A DNA stretch of 64,000 nucleotides from Fennellomyces sp. T-0311 (GCA_025266875.1 JALLLT010000002.1:1116001-1180000); one strand, 5' to 3'; positions 36,513 to 48,700 are shown, counted from the first letter of the stretch. The notes: generated by a model not told the origin, from the sequence alone. Numbers and translations are program-made.

Positions 36513-37815
36513 GGCTGTTTGTGAATGAATGAATTAAAAAAAAAAGAAGAGGTGTTCTCAGGAATAGACGGAAGATGAATTGATGCGGTGAAAGACAGCT
36601 ACAAGTAACGTCATTTGGTTAACATCTGGCACAGCATAACTTGCACTTCGTCCCTGGAGGGGTTTCACCCACCTTTTTCGAATAATACTCGTGATCTCGC
36701 TGTGACGTTCCAGCCGCGGCTCTTATATGGGCTTGCATGCGAACATGTGACTTTTTACGACGCCGGCTCTCTCCTTTTCTGAACGGCATTGTCCAAGTAA
36801 CGCTATTTTTGTTCTGGAACTGCGCTTGCTTTTTATATGGATCTAAGATGACCATCACTCCTATCAGCGCTTTGATATGCGTCCAAAGCCAACCACGTCG
36901 GTGCCGGTCAGCAATTGAACCTATCGCCTGCTTTATGCGCATTTGCTAAGGATATGATGCCCTCGTCCCCCTCCCTCTTACACATACACATTTTGGCCAT
37001 GTTGTCAATTGCCCATATGATCCTTATCGCTGGTCTGCCTGCTGTCTGAAACGGAGGGCCAAGCAGACTGCATTCAATGGAATGCCCACGCTCACAACTC
37101 CGTAACCGAGAATTGGCTTTTTCTGTCCACGAGTTAAGGGGTGAACGTGAAAACCATGGCGTTCGCTCCATCGCCAAGGTGGTCGCCACCGCCAGTTACT
37201 CGCCCATAGTACATTTTGGCGGTGTGCATTAACTGGTTACGTTCCTCACATGAAAGTGCACGAAGCGACAAACAGATCTTCGTTTATGACTACCGGATTC
37301 CCATGTAATTAAGCGCGCAGCACAATGAAATCGTCCCAATTTTGTCAAGATAGTACAGCTATTTATCAGCAATTAAGTTTCATTGTCATCCCCTTTTCCC
37401 AAGGCGTGCAACCTCTTCATTGCACGATCCCTTTCGTCTTCCTGGACCGACGGACGGGTCATAAGATGATCGCCACCGAATCATCAAAATATTCCCAGCC
37501 CAGCAGTAACGTCTAAATAAAGTAATTGATCATCTGTCACCATTTATAGTGTGAAAAAACACGCTTAAACAAGAGATAAACATAAAGTGTAGCATCGAGA
37601 TTTTCTACTACATGGAAGTCATACAGGGAACTGATGTATTGTTATGAATGTATGGGTCTTATAGCGTATAATGTATAAGGAATATATGAAATAGATGTAA
37701 GGGCATATGAACTGCAAGGAAAAGAAAAAATAGCATACAAAAAAAACACAAAAACGATAAAGGGCATAGCGAAAGAAAAGGAAACCATGCATATCAGAAG
37801 ATTGGTCGGATGATT
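36513..37815. other. Intergenic between cbf1 and RhoGAP genes (both minus strand)
   Basis: About 1.3 kb. It contains the cbf1 promoter and the RhoGAP 3' region. Short frames (36619-36942 -, 36737-36949 +, 36908-37189 -, 37325-37516 +) lack domains. A TATATGG string at about 36834 is too far from the start to call. Nothing else recognised. Confidence 0.5.
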
Positions 37816-38989
37816 CTAACGCCAATGATGTAACGAAGGCGGTCGCATCGACGAAACAGAAGCCAAGCGACGAAGAACGCGTCGTGGCGCCGCGGAAGCA
37901 GATGACCAGGCTGTTGGATCGCTTGATTTGGCAGTAGAAAACAAACCTCGCCACCACTGATCTGGATGTTGTTGCTGTTTCTGGTCCTGATCTTCATCAC
38001 TGATAGTGCATGTGGATACGGGTTCGAATTGGCTCATAAAGATATCAAATGGTGGGTATACGGGAGAGGGTGAATCACGCTCGAGTTGTTCATGTTGCTG
38101 CAACAAGGTATCACGGTGATCGATCATCATTGTCCACAAATATGTCCATTTTGCGTTTCTCTGGATCAACTCATCCATTTCCTCTCGTTTCGGCATTCTT
38201 CCGCGACGCCGACCGTGGGGCTGTTGGTGGATCGGGAGTGATTGTTCGAGTCCGGTGGACACGGGTGCCAGCACCACCGCAAGCGCTTCCGGATTCATCA
38301 TGTTTACGTCTGCATGTTTTTGGATCGACGAAGTAAGTTCCAAGATATAACATAAAAGATGACGATGAAGATGCGGCAGTGTGCTGATAAGATGGCCAAG
38401 TGTTTTGACATCACACGGACCACTTGCCGCACTCAGGAATGGTGAATGAAATGCATGCGGAATCACTGGATCTGGTAGACTGCGGAGATACTTTTTAACC
38501 ACACCAGTGATTGCGTGAATGTCAAACGATGCGAGGTCAATTTGATTGCCCATATCCAATTCGCGACCAAGATGTCGCACATCCGATGCCGCTCCAGATA
38601 ATCGGAAAAGCCCTTCTACGCGCAATCCTATTTTTTGGTCTTTCGTATTAGGAATTTCTATTGTTTATGAGTTCGTGAAAAAAGCCCTATTATTTTACCT
38701 CGCTGGATGATCTCTGTGAAACACTGAGCCACTGGATCGGGTACAGTAAAGCCGTCGCTTTGAGTCGTCATACCGCATTGAGCAACGCATTCCAAAGATA
38801 AGCCAAAGAGGCCTTAAATGGCGGTTGGCATGGTGACGAGATTTATCAATGTTATTTAAGTGTACCTTTTGATTCGGCTACATCTGTTGAATTGTTGCTG
38901 CTCAGTTTGCCGCGCAACAGGAAATGCAGCGGATTGCGTTGCCGCTTGGGCTTGAAATAATAATCGTCGTCGACAATAGATACCACCAT
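37816..38989 (-). CDS. Rho GTPase-activating protein (RhoGAP domain)
   Basis: Stimulates GTP hydrolysis by Rho-type GTPases, so it likely tunes polarity or wall growth. Exons on the minus strand are 38989-38866, 38812-38699 and 38657-37816, giving 359 aa. The RhoGAP domain starts at about residue 45 (GLFGLSLECVAQCG) and has the arginine finger R98 in RVEGLFRLSG. It continues with ITGVVKKYLRSLPDPVIP and HADVNMMNPEALAVVLAP, where relatives have the Asn that stabilises the finger, and ends near residue 240. The C-terminal 100 residues are Gln/Ser/Arg-rich without a domain. No PH, SH2 or BAR domain is present. The short N terminus (MVVSIVDDDYYFKPKRQRNP) decides the start. Confidence 0.9.
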
Positions 38990-39574
38990 GAAAACGGAAA
39001 GACAGAAAAAAAAAAGAAAAAGTGTGGAAAAAAAGGGTGCATTATTTACACATCGCTATTTTTTTCTTAAAGATGAAAGCAAACCACCTATGTTTTAAGG
39101 CTACATTGGTGTTACCAAGTATGTTTTCGGCTTCCAGGGAAAACATTGCCTTATTCTGTACATAGTGGCCGATTTAGATTTGATTGGCCAGAACACTATT
39201 TGGCTGGTCGGGCGCGCATGGTTTTTAATAATCGATAATGTGATGGCTGTCTTGATACAGTTAAGCCAGAATGTCATTCCCAAAATATGGTTACGATTTT
39301 TTTTTGATGGGGTAAACAACAGAACAATGTGGGGGGTTTTATAACGTGCTACAAACCAGATTGCCGAACTTGTCATTGGCTTTTTTGCTGCGTTTCCTGT
39401 GTGTGTATAATATGTGAAGCGGAGCTTTCTTGTTCCTGTCGTCGCAGGCGGAAAAAAAATCTTTTCAGAGCCAGTTTTCTCCCAGAGCAAACAGATGAAA
39501 ATGACCTATAAAAACCCAGGCGGACCCAACCTCCTAGTTCCGATTCGTATCCTTCTTTCTCCCCCTTCCCCGTG
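38990..39574. other. Divergent promoter region between RhoGAP and elongase genes
   Basis: About 585 bp. It holds A-rich and T-rich runs near 39007-39065 and the elongase TATA box (listed separately). Frames at 39101-39490 (-) and 39329-39511 (+) have no support. Confidence 0.55.
39507..39514 (+). promoter_or_regulatory. TATA box of the elongase gene
   Basis: TATAAAAA lies 68 bp upstream of the ATG at 39575, in an otherwise GC-richer stretch and followed by a CT-rich leader (CTTTCTCCCCCTTCCCC) typical of strongly expressed fungal genes. Confidence 0.6.
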
Positions 39575-40690
39575 ATGGATTTCGTCAAGCAGCTTGACTT
39601 TTCACAAGACACTCCGTTTGGATTCCATTTGTATCCTTACTTTGAAAAGGCATACCATGCTGTGACAGGCAAGAGCGCCGCCGATTTCGTCTTCACGCCT
39701 GGTGTCACACCCTTTTCAACTGTCAACGAAGGTAATATGACTGTGATGACCACAATTTCTCATCTGACATTGCCATCTCGACAGTGGTTGCTACGTGCAT
39801 CACCTACTTTGTTGTCATCTTTGGTGGTCGGTACCTCATGACCAACCTCCCTGCCCAGCGCTTCCAATACCTTTTCCAGTTCCACAACTTTTTGCTGACC
39901 TTGGTATCGGGTGCCTTGTTGGCGTTGATGGTTGAGCAGCTTTTCCCTATGGTCTACAATCACGGTTTGTTGTATGCTGTCTGCAACCAGGATGCCTGGA
40001 CCCAACAGCTCGAATTGCTTTACTATTTGAACTACCTCGTCAAGTACTGGGAGCTCTTTGACACCGTGTTTTTGGTTGTCAAGAAGAAAAAGTTGGGTAA
40101 GTTGTTGGGGAAAGCGAGGAAAAAAAAATTAGGCAAGTAGTGTGATGATACTGATAAGGGGCTACTTTTTGTTGTTACGACGCGTTTTAGAGTTCTTGCA
40201 CTATTATCATCACAGCTTGACAATGGTCCTCTGTTTCTCTCAGCTCGGTGGTCGGACGTCTGTGGTAGGGTGATACAAATGGTAAATGGTCTCAATGTTC
40301 TTTACTGATCTGCTTACTGCTTAGTCTTGGGTGCCCATTACGCTTAATTTGACTGTGCACGTGCTGATGTACTACTATTACTTCCGCACCGCTGCTGGCG
40401 CCAAAATTTGGTGGAAGCGCTATCTGACCACTATGCAGATCACTCAGTTCATCATTGATCTCTTTGCCGTCTACTTCTGCTCGTACACCTATTTCGCCTA
40501 CACCTACTGGCCCCACCTTCCTAACATGGGCAGCTGTGCCGGTACCGAGACTTCTGCTCTCTTTGGTTGTGCCCTGTTGAGCTCTTACTTGTTCCTGTTC
40601 ATCAACTTTTATCGCATCACCTACCAGGCCAAGAAGGCTGCTGCTGCTGCCAAGCAGAATGGTGAAAAGCCCAAGAGCAAGAAGATCTAA
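39575..40690 (+). CDS. ELO-family very-long-chain fatty acid elongase (3-ketoacyl-CoA synthase)
   Basis: ER multi-pass enzyme that condenses malonyl-CoA with acyl-CoA. Exons are 39575-39731, 39785-40096, 40191-40264 and 40325-40690, giving 302 aa, the usual length. The catalytic histidine box HYYHH is at residues 160-164. Other ELO marks are KYWELFDTVFLVVKKKKLEFLH, the second His region NLTVHVLMYYYYF, and TTMQITQFIIDL. About six or seven hydrophobic segments are seen. The C terminus is Lys-rich (KKAAAAAKQNGEKPKSKKI), compatible with dilysine-like ER retention. Codon use is biased to C-ending codons, suggesting high expression. Substrate length preference cannot be read from sequence. Confidence 0.95.
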
Positions 40691-40891
40691 AAAGGATTCC
40701 TTCTTTTAGACAAATCTGCATACCACTATCTCTTTTTTCCTACACAATTATTACACGTTGTAATACTTTTTTCACCACTAGTTCCTCTCTTTCTCTCTTT
40801 CTGTAGTCTGTTTCTTTCTTTACTACTCTCTTAATATACATTGTAATGGAATCTGTATTAAAATCAAAAGCAAACCAGTTCTCTCTTCCCT

Positions 40892-42140
40892 TTATAATTC
40901 AACTATCAAATTGTACAGAATCTGGGCCCACTGATCGAGCGGACCTGGGATGCAATAACGCAAGCAGTCCTGACCGCCGACATGCCCATCGGGCCTGACA
41001 TCCGTGAGTGCAGCAAGATCTACAAATACGCCACCGGCGGCCTCCACTATCACGCGAGCCATTGCATTCCGCCGATGCAGCTCGCTCCACCCATACGGCA
41101 ACTTTCTAAGCTCACTATCAGCTAATGGGGAGTCTAAGGGTCCTGTGGCGTCATTGCAATACGGGTGGCCAATCGATGATGACCGGTACAGGATGAGTGC
41201 ATCGGGAGCCGCGTTTCGAATGGTTCGCATGGTTTTAACAAGCTCCTGGATGAATGTCTCATCGTCTTCAACGACAGGGGACCGGTTGAGGATAAAAACA
41301 GAATACGCCTTGAGGATGGAGCCGGTCGTGAAGGGCCACTGGACGATATCCACGGAGGGATGGCCGTTTGCTTGATCGATGCGTCGTACTGTTGACAGCA
41401 CATCGTTACGCAAATATCGCATGCGTGACGTGGGCTGGGAACACAAGGTATGATCTAACACATTTCCGTATTAGCGTCTGCAAAGAACACCAGCCCCATC
41501 CAAATTAATCGTCACCTTTGCAGTTCAGTTCCCCAAAGCACACGGTAGGGCCATCTCTGATGGCGTCCAACAGTACCTCGTGCATTTGGTACTGTACCAA
41601 ATCGCCCACTAACAAGATATTACGGCCAGCTAACGCGGTACACCACTTGGAAGCTTCGATATCTTGTAACGGACAGTTTGTTTCCCAGCGATAATGAAGA
41701 CGGTCTTCGCTTCGACACTTCCCATACAAAGGATCCATAAAATGCATAGGCACATGATACCCATCATCCCCCTTAACCCATCGGCCAGTTGTCCAGCAAT
41801 TGACCGTATCACGGATAGTTGTGGCGTCTTTGGTACTGCCACGAATCTCTTTGACAGGGCCTAGCAAAGCCTCGGCCACTTGCCGAGCGCGATGAACAGC
41901 CTCTGTTTCAAGAACCAATCGTTCTGCCGTTTCAAGATCAACCGTCGAGTAATTGGCGTTCCGTGATGGTGGCTGCGGATGGGGCGATCGGTACCATGGC
42001 AGATCTTGATCCGGCAGTTTAGGTTCAAGTGGCAAAGCGGGCGTCACTGGGGCGCGTCGCAAAGTGGTCAAGCATTGGTATACTAGGGTGGCTACTGCAA
42101 GGTAGATTAGGAACCGAACCCGTCGCCAGGACGCAGCCAT
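40892..42140 (-). CDS. PC-esterase/TBL-like SGNH-fold protein, catalytic residues lost
   Basis: Golgi/secretory type II membrane protein of the PC-esterase (Cas1p/TBL-like) group, whose active members handle O-acyl groups on glycans. Exons on the minus strand are 42140-41516 and 41454-40892, giving 395 aa. MAASWRRVRFLIYLAVATLVYQ is a signal anchor, and a Pro-rich stem follows to about 60. The first block reads ILLVGDLVQYQ where active enzymes have GDS, and the last block reads QDCLRYCIPGPLDQW where they have DCxHxCLPG. The nucleophile Ser is Leu and the His is Arg, both one-base changes, in an otherwise intact frame. The family call is from these blocks and cysteine pattern (CWTTGRW, CRSED, NCPLQDIE). 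It is probably a non-catalytic or altered-function member. Confidence 0.8.
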
Positions 42141-42316
42141 TCGCAACAGTACTAGGAAAAAAGAAAAGGTATTTAAAGGAGTAAACGGTTTCGGAGTGGT
42201 GCGCAGGGCATTGTCCCATTAAATTATCTGAAATAAGACAATAATAATAGCTGCCACCAAAACGGGCAATTTTTATTTTAGCTTTCCAGACGGAATAAGT
42301 GCTCTTTAAGCTTTTT

Positions 42317-44031
42317 TTAGATGATCCAAAAATCTTCCAGCCGGCGCTCTTGGATCCATACGTGTTGCTCGCGCATTCGGTTCATATACGGGTCTCCGAG
42401 CGACTGCATCGTGGTGCTTCGCGATAATGTTAACGATCCTTCGTCGTTGCTACCTGGCTCGGAGGACGCCTGTGTCGTGGTGTTATTTCTGTACAAGTCG
42501 ACGAGATCTATTTCCTCTGAGGGCAAACACGTCCCGCCAGTAAAATTCCTTCCTAGTGTTCCACTGTGCTCTAGTTCCCTGACCATACTTGTGTCGTAAT
42601 CAGGAAGTGCTTCAGCACCTCGTGTAATACTATTGTAACTCGGCAGCGCATCCTCTTCTGTCTCGGTGACAGATACATTCTGGGTAACTTGGATAGGTAA
42701 GCCGATGCAGATGGGTTTGGTATCGTTGAAAATGGTGGCTGGGTGAATGATCATGCGGATAAAGTGACGGATTTCGAGAAAGGGCGAGTCCAGTGAAAAC
42801 GTAAGCATGTCCTTGGATATTGTGGTTGATGGTGCATAGTACTGGGCGGTATCGACAACACATGATGGTGGCAGGGTGTCGTTGATGCTGCGGTTGGGTG
42901 CGTAGGGCACAGACTTTACGCGGTGCGATGGATATGTCTTGTCGGATAGCTGTCCAGCAGGGTTCTTATGGATGGGGAATGAAAATGCGATGGGTGTATC
43001 TAATGGTGGATGCAGATATGTGGAAGGTTCGTTGTGCGAGATGACGAGGTGTCGTTTCGTTAGTCGATCGCTGAAGGCCACAGGCGACTCTGTCAGGAAG
43101 ACGATGGCTGCATGATCTTCATTACTAATACATTATATATTTAGCTTTCAGCATGGTAATTAAGCACTGCATTGTGTCAATTACTTGATCTCATAGTGAT
43201 AAAAGCTTTGTTGGACAACGTCCACTTCTATCTTGGATATCCCAACCACCCGCGACGGCGCCTTTACATTGTGGTCCACTTTGGTTAGCTGGAGGGTACC
43301 ATCGAACTCGACCAGGCCATGATCAAGTGATATCCATTTCGGCACTCTGAACTCCCAACGAAGCTGGCAATCTGCACGCAACGCTGATCCGCGCATCGTT
43401 ATCCGGGGAACCACATAGCCTGCTACCTGGCCCGCAGCGACGTCTTTCGGCATCAGTGTCTTTTCCAGCACGAGTTCCTTTTCAGCTCGGATGGGTTTCT
43501 TGGCCAATTTGCTATTAGAAGGGACGACTTTGGCCGAGACAACATACTGGATATCGAGGTACTTGGACTTGAACGTTGGATATAAATAACCAGGCACAGT
43601 TATTTCGAATCCTGATTATATAAAGTTAACAGACTCGCACACAGTAACGCCGTTTAAAGCTGCCTCTTGGCTGTGTGTGTACCTAGTTCTGTAACACCAG
43701 CTGGCAAGGTTGCCTCTTCCAATAACGTGCTTTTGGATTTTCGAAGTGTTTTGCGAGCAGTCATTCGCTCGGCAAGGATGGAATGTTGCGACTTTAACGG
43801 ATCACGCCATGATAGCTCAGTATGACCAAGGAACTTAATTTCGACGGTGCTGACTTTGGTGGGATGAGATGCAACGATCCGAAGTTTGCCGCGCAATTTC
43901 TGTCGTCGCGGATGAGTGGCCTTGGATAAACCGAGCAAGGAATCGTCTTTGCTATGTCGGCTCGAAGGACGCGCCGCAAAGAATTGGACACTGTCGGGAA
44001 ACGAGAGGTCGAGAGCAATAATACTACTCAT
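42317..44031 (-). CDS. Arrestin-domain protein (alpha-arrestin, ART-like)
   Basis: Likely adaptor that brings Rsp5/Nedd4-type ubiquitin ligase to plasma-membrane cargo. Exons on the minus strand are 44031-43683, 43611-43185 and 43124-42317, giving 527 aa. The N-terminal arrestin fold runs LRGKLRIVASHPTKVSTVEIKFLGHTELSW to GFEITVPGYLYPTFKSKYLDIQYVVSAKVV. The C-terminal fold contains ISKIEVDVVQQSFYHYEI and VAFSDRLTKRHLVISH and ends near LPIQVTQNV. Two PY-like motifs follow at about 427-450, LPSYNS and LPDYDT, each one residue from the LPxY consensus form. The tail is Ser/Thr-rich. The order and motif placement match alpha-arrestins; the specific ART ortholog is not assigned. Confidence 0.88.
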
Positions 44032-44494
44032 GGTATTTGGTCCATTGGCGAAAGAAAAGAGATAGTGGGCGTAAATAAGGATGCCTATGGATCAATATAT
44101 TGTGTTACATTCGGAGTCGTCGTCTTCAAATGGGGTTCTTCCAAGCTCTGGGATTAAGGTCGATCTTTCATCCTTTCAAGGAGATTCAAGCGGACTCTTT
44201 CAAACTTGGAGATGTTTCTTGACCCGTTTCTGCGCGAAACTATTGCTATAGCCCCACCAGGCTGCCCAGATCAAACGACCGTTGTGTTATATTAAATTAT
44301 GCCGTTTGTGCCACGTCGCATGGAACGCCGGCTTGGTCTTTGTGTATCGCTTGCATGCTATTTTCTCATTAACGCTTGCCCGAGGGAGTCCTTGAATATA
44401 GATGTCGGGGTTGATGCACGTGGTAATGAAAAAAGAGAGCTTAATCTTTTTTCTTTTTAATATAACAGCCACAATTAATCCCCCTATCTCGCAT

Positions 44495-44943
44495 TTACTT
44501 CGTTGATCGGAAGTAAGTTTGCACGACGTATAAACGTGGCTGTAGGTCCCAAAATTTATGGTACGATTTCGCTCGGACCGCGTTAAGCAATTTCATAGTG
44601 AGCATAGGGTTCTGGCGATCTGAGATATATATTTCAAACTTTAATTGCTCGAGCTGTACACTGATACATTTCATCATGCCATAGAAAATGTGCCTATTTC
44701 ATCTGTACAGAATTGCCTCGTATGTAATTCTACATTCGCATCATCCCTGTGCACCGAATCTTGGTAGTATAGAACAATATTCAATAAATGCATTCGAGCT
44801 TTTGCACGAACAATACCAGTCGATAATTCTTGAACCATGTACTTGAATAATGATACGTACTTAAGCACTTTTATATGCGATGAGGCTGGTAATCTTTTTT
44901 TATGCAACGGCTCAGAAAAATTGCTATGAAACCTTTTAAACAC
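44495..44943 (-). pseudogene. Decayed coding fragment, family unknown
   Basis: Two abutting minus-strand frames in different phases (44943-44674 and 44677-44495) show protein-like composition. One includes HIKVLKYVSLFKYMVQELSTG, a well-formed amphipathic segment; the next carries KSYHKFWDLQPRLYVVQTYF. Stops and shifts separate them and there is no start or domain. This lies just outside the 5' LTR of the retrotransposon and is likely older dead sequence into which the element inserted. I do not know the family. Confidence 0.45.
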
Positions 44944-45032
44944 CTACAATCCTTACGCAACGGATGCATTGATGGCTCAAAGCTTAAATATTTTGCACAG
45001 CTTGTTGTCGACTAGCTAATAATGGTGCTTAC

Positions 45033-45036
45033 ATAG
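45033..45036. repeat. Target site duplication, left copy (ATAG)
   Basis: The four bases ATAG immediately before the 5' LTR are repeated immediately after the 3' LTR (54447-54450), as expected from integrase-mediated insertion. The length is 4 bp; Ty3/gypsy elements usually make 4-6 bp. Confidence 0.75.
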
Positions 45037-45127
45037 TGTTACGCTACTTTTGGTTCTGAAAACTATAATCTGTTAAGGTCACTTGGAATGGTAAAACCTT
45101 ATTGGTTCGTATGAAACCTAAAATTTC

Positions 45128-45215
45128 CCAGAAACGAATAATTATCCAGAAACGAATCTTTTGTTCAGAATACGAGACCTTGTCCAGAAAAAGATCTTAC
45201 CAGAATAGCTATCTG
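45128..45215 (+). promoter_or_regulatory. LTR promoter repeat array, about 18-19-bp period
   Basis: Units beginning with (C)CAGAA recur at about 45128, 45146, 45165, 45184 and 45200. The first two each contain GAAACGA, at 45131 and 45149, spaced 18 bp. The array lies about 70-155 bp upstream of the TATAAATA box and is likely the upstream activating region of the element. Confidence 0.6.
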
Positions 45216-45283
45216 CTCCTCCTTAGTGTAATTATCCAGAATAGCTTTAGATTCTAGAAATATATAGCTGGAAATATATAAGG

Positions 45284-45291
45284 TATAAATA
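45284..45291 (+). promoter_or_regulatory. TATA box of the LTR promoter
   Basis: TATAAATA is followed by GAGCG and a pyrimidine-richer stretch. It is the natural start region for the genomic transcript, and the same octamer precedes the fourth ORF at 52858. Confidence 0.65.
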
Positions 45292-45564
45292 GAGCGTTCG
45301 TATTTTCAATAAACTACAGTTCTTTTTCTGCTAAACTTTACTTTTTAGTTTTTTCTCTTTTGAGACACATTTAGTTTTTTGTCTAGATATTACTGCAGTT
45401 GGCATCCGATTATAAGTCCAAGCTCAAGAACTCCTGCGGTCAATTTAACTAACCTTTTAGGTTACTAACCTGTATTTAGGTATTATTAGAAAAACTCATT
45501 AAGACAAGCTATTCTTGTCAAATTTCAGTTGTGTCTAAATCGATAGAGATACGGCATAACATCT

Positions 45565-45582
45565 TGGTGCTCACTACAGGGG
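45565..45582 (+). other. Candidate primer-binding site
   Basis: TGGTGCTCACTACAGGGG starts three bases after the 5' LTR and begins with TGG, complementary to a tRNA CCA end. The corresponding tRNA 3' end would be ...GTAGTGAGCACCA. I cannot identify the tRNA species from sequence alone. Confidence 0.6.
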
Positions 45583-45714
45583 TCGTTTTAAAGAAGATAC
45601 CCTCAGATAATAAGGAGATAATACGTCATTCCGTCACACCGACGACGAAGATACAAAGTTAGAAAACCTCAATCTAAGACTGAGACCGAAGTCAAAACCA
45701 AACAAACAAACAAT

Positions 45715-48700
45715 ATGCCGGAAAGCTCCTCTGAGAACAAGAAACACATAGATACTGCACAAGTCATAACAGCACCATCACCTGTGTTGGTTAGCACCAA
45801 TAGCGCTTGTTTCAAGCCAAAGCTGATCGATTTCTGCGGCTATGAAGGAGAGGATTTCCGTCATTTCAAAGAAACCCTAGAATCGTATTTCACAATTACC
45901 AATGTGTCTGACAGTGCTCGAAAAGCTGATATCCTAAGAGCACAGTTGAAGAAGTACGCTCGCATTTATTTACAAGTCAAAACGAGAAGCAATCATGCAC
46001 TTAAGGCCAACTATGAGAGTCTCGTTAAACTTCTAGAAGAAGAATATCTCACGGAGGATATTATCGAACAATACAAAGATGCTTTTTTTAGACTAAAACA
46101 AGGCGAAAACGAATCGCCTCGCACTTTTCTAGCAAGGGTCTACCAAGGAGCCGACTTGGCCAACTTGTATGGAAAGGAAGGCAACATATTAGTCGAAACC
46201 CAATTTAAAAATGGATTACTTCCTCGTGTAAGGAAACATTGTCAGACACAGAATGCAACCGACTTTGACAAATATAGACTGTGCGCATATGGATATTGGA
46301 GGGGGCAACACGGAACGGTGCTGTATCCTCAAGATAATCCATTTGTTCCTATGAAGGAGGAAGAAAGAATTCCGCCAGCTTGGTATGATCGACTTGCTCC
46401 TTCTAAGGAAGCATTGGATAGAGCCAGAGCACATGCATTGCGGGTGCCCGCTTATGAACCAGGAAGTGAATCACCTACTATAGACTCTTTAACCCGACAA
46501 ATGCAAAACTTAGAGCTATACCAGCATGAAGCGGCAAACAGTAGGTATGGTGCATCAGTACATCAACGACCCCAAACGGATTGTTACAGTAGCAATGAGC
46601 TTGAATCCATGATTCGCAGGATAATTCAGGAAGAGACTAGAAAAACAGCAGATTTCCGTAATCGAAATAATAATATGCCACGACGTTTTAACAACAACAG
46701 ATCCCAGTATCAGAACGGCCCGTCATATAATTATAGAAACGGAAGAATGGATGAAGGCCCTACGAGTCGTAATTTCCAGCCCAACCGCCAAAATAATTAC
46801 AGACAAAATTTTCTATCCAATCCTCAGCAAAATTACCAACCAAACAGAGAAACGTATCGCGCACGCCCAAATTCGCCGTCAGGAACAATAGCCGCATTGG
46901 TAGAAGAGGAAGAATTCAAGCTTCTTCAGAGAAACAGTCAACATATGGAAGACGATTATGATTGCCTTGAAAGATATACCGAACTGAAGGAAAATGACTA
47001 CAGTGAAAATGAATCAGACGAATATGATAATGAATGCGACGAAGAAATATATCACACAGAAAATGAAGAGTTATTTCCTGCCCGTGAGTTGCGACCAAGG
47101 AATGATTCAGGAAGGGTAAAAAAAGTAGACAACCCGCAAAAGAAAGTGGCTTTTCGAGAGTTACCTTTACGTAGGAAAAAGAAGGATCGACAGAACACAG
47201 TAACGACAAACAACGGAAACACGGTTTCGGAGGTTGCACATGAAAATACCAAGAATGATTCCACTCCACCTGTCTCAAACATGGAATTAGATCCTGAAGT
47301 AATACAGAATTTGCCTCAACCACCTTCATCAACATTTGGAAGAACCAATTTCACGCGTGAAGAAACGCCTATATGGAAAACGACTACAAAAAAAGCGCCG
47401 GTGGGTAGACAATGGACTAAATTCAGAAATGATTTTGAAAAAATGGATTTAGACACCCCTTCGTCAGATAATAGTGCTCGCACAACTAAGACTGGCACTA
47501 AAGTAGTGGATTTGACTACGCCTCAGCAAGGAAGGAAAAAGGTTGCACAATCTAATGTCAAGCAAACCACGAAAAAGACAACTGCTATAAGAAATGCGGG
47601 AAAAACGCAGGTCAAGCGTAGAACGGCCAGCGGACGCATACATATGGCACCAAAGAAAATGGCTCCCTACAACATTTCAGCCGACATCTTGAACAGATCT
47701 GCTGATATAAGCGTAGGACAATTAATTTCTATTGTTCCTTCATTACGAAGACAACTAATAGCCTCATGTCGAGAATCACGCACTCTAGCAGTTTTGGATA
47801 ATCAAGGATCAGATGCTAATGCACCTTACACCACAGCTTTATATGCTAATTTTGTAGTACACTCTGTCCCAGTTAAAGCTCTTATTGACTCAGGTGCATC
47901 AAAGACATGCTTGTCAAAAGCTTTCATAGACCGCTTAGGAATGCGTATTACAGATCCTTCAGCCGCCATATTTTTGCTGGGAAATGGAGACCGACAAGCC
48001 TCTTTGGGTACTATTGCTAATGTACCATTAAGACCGAACTTTACAAATCCGGTGCCTATAACCATAGAGGTACTCCCGGATTGTCCGGTTGACTTGATAG
48101 TTGGAAACAATTGGCTATCTAAAGCTCGTGCGCGAATCGATTATGAATCCAAGAAATTATGGATCAACCATGGAACCACTCGATCTATACCTATAAGTTG
48201 TGAACGTCAATCTTCTAAGCCAATCGCTTATACGTCAGTAGAAGATACGGAGGAGGGCTCAGAATCAGGATACTCGACAGAATCTACTAGCGATTCAGAA
48301 ATTGAGATTGAACCAGTAGATCCCGCATTTGAATCTGACAATACACACTCCTCTCCTTTAGATGAAATGTTGGCTTCAGAATTTTGGTTGGGCGAAGAAC
48401 TCTTCACAATAAAGGATGATCGCCCAATAAACGTAGATATCCACGAAGGAAGGATCCGAGTAAACACGGTAGAGGATATATGCCTGGAACCAGATTCGTA
48501 CTATACTTATGAGGTGCCCATTAAAGGTCGACTATACAACACATATGTATTTGAAAATGGTGAATCACTAGGCCATGGAATTGACGTATACAGTGGGATA
48601 CTATATGAAAATGAAAAATCATACCGCGTAACGTTATTGAATATGTCAGATAAATTATTGACATTGCAAGCTAATACGTATTTGGGTGATCTTGTACCTG

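Larger units (their letters stand above)
45037..45561 (+). repeat. 5' LTR (525 bp)
   Basis: Begins TGTTACGCTAC and ends CGGCATAACA. It contains a degenerate 18-19-bp repeat array with CCAGAA cores (45128-45215), the TATA box TATAAATA at 45284-45291, and an AATAAA at 45308-45313 that may act as a poly(A) signal in the 3' copy. It matches 53922-54446 at every base I compared. Confidence 0.96.
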
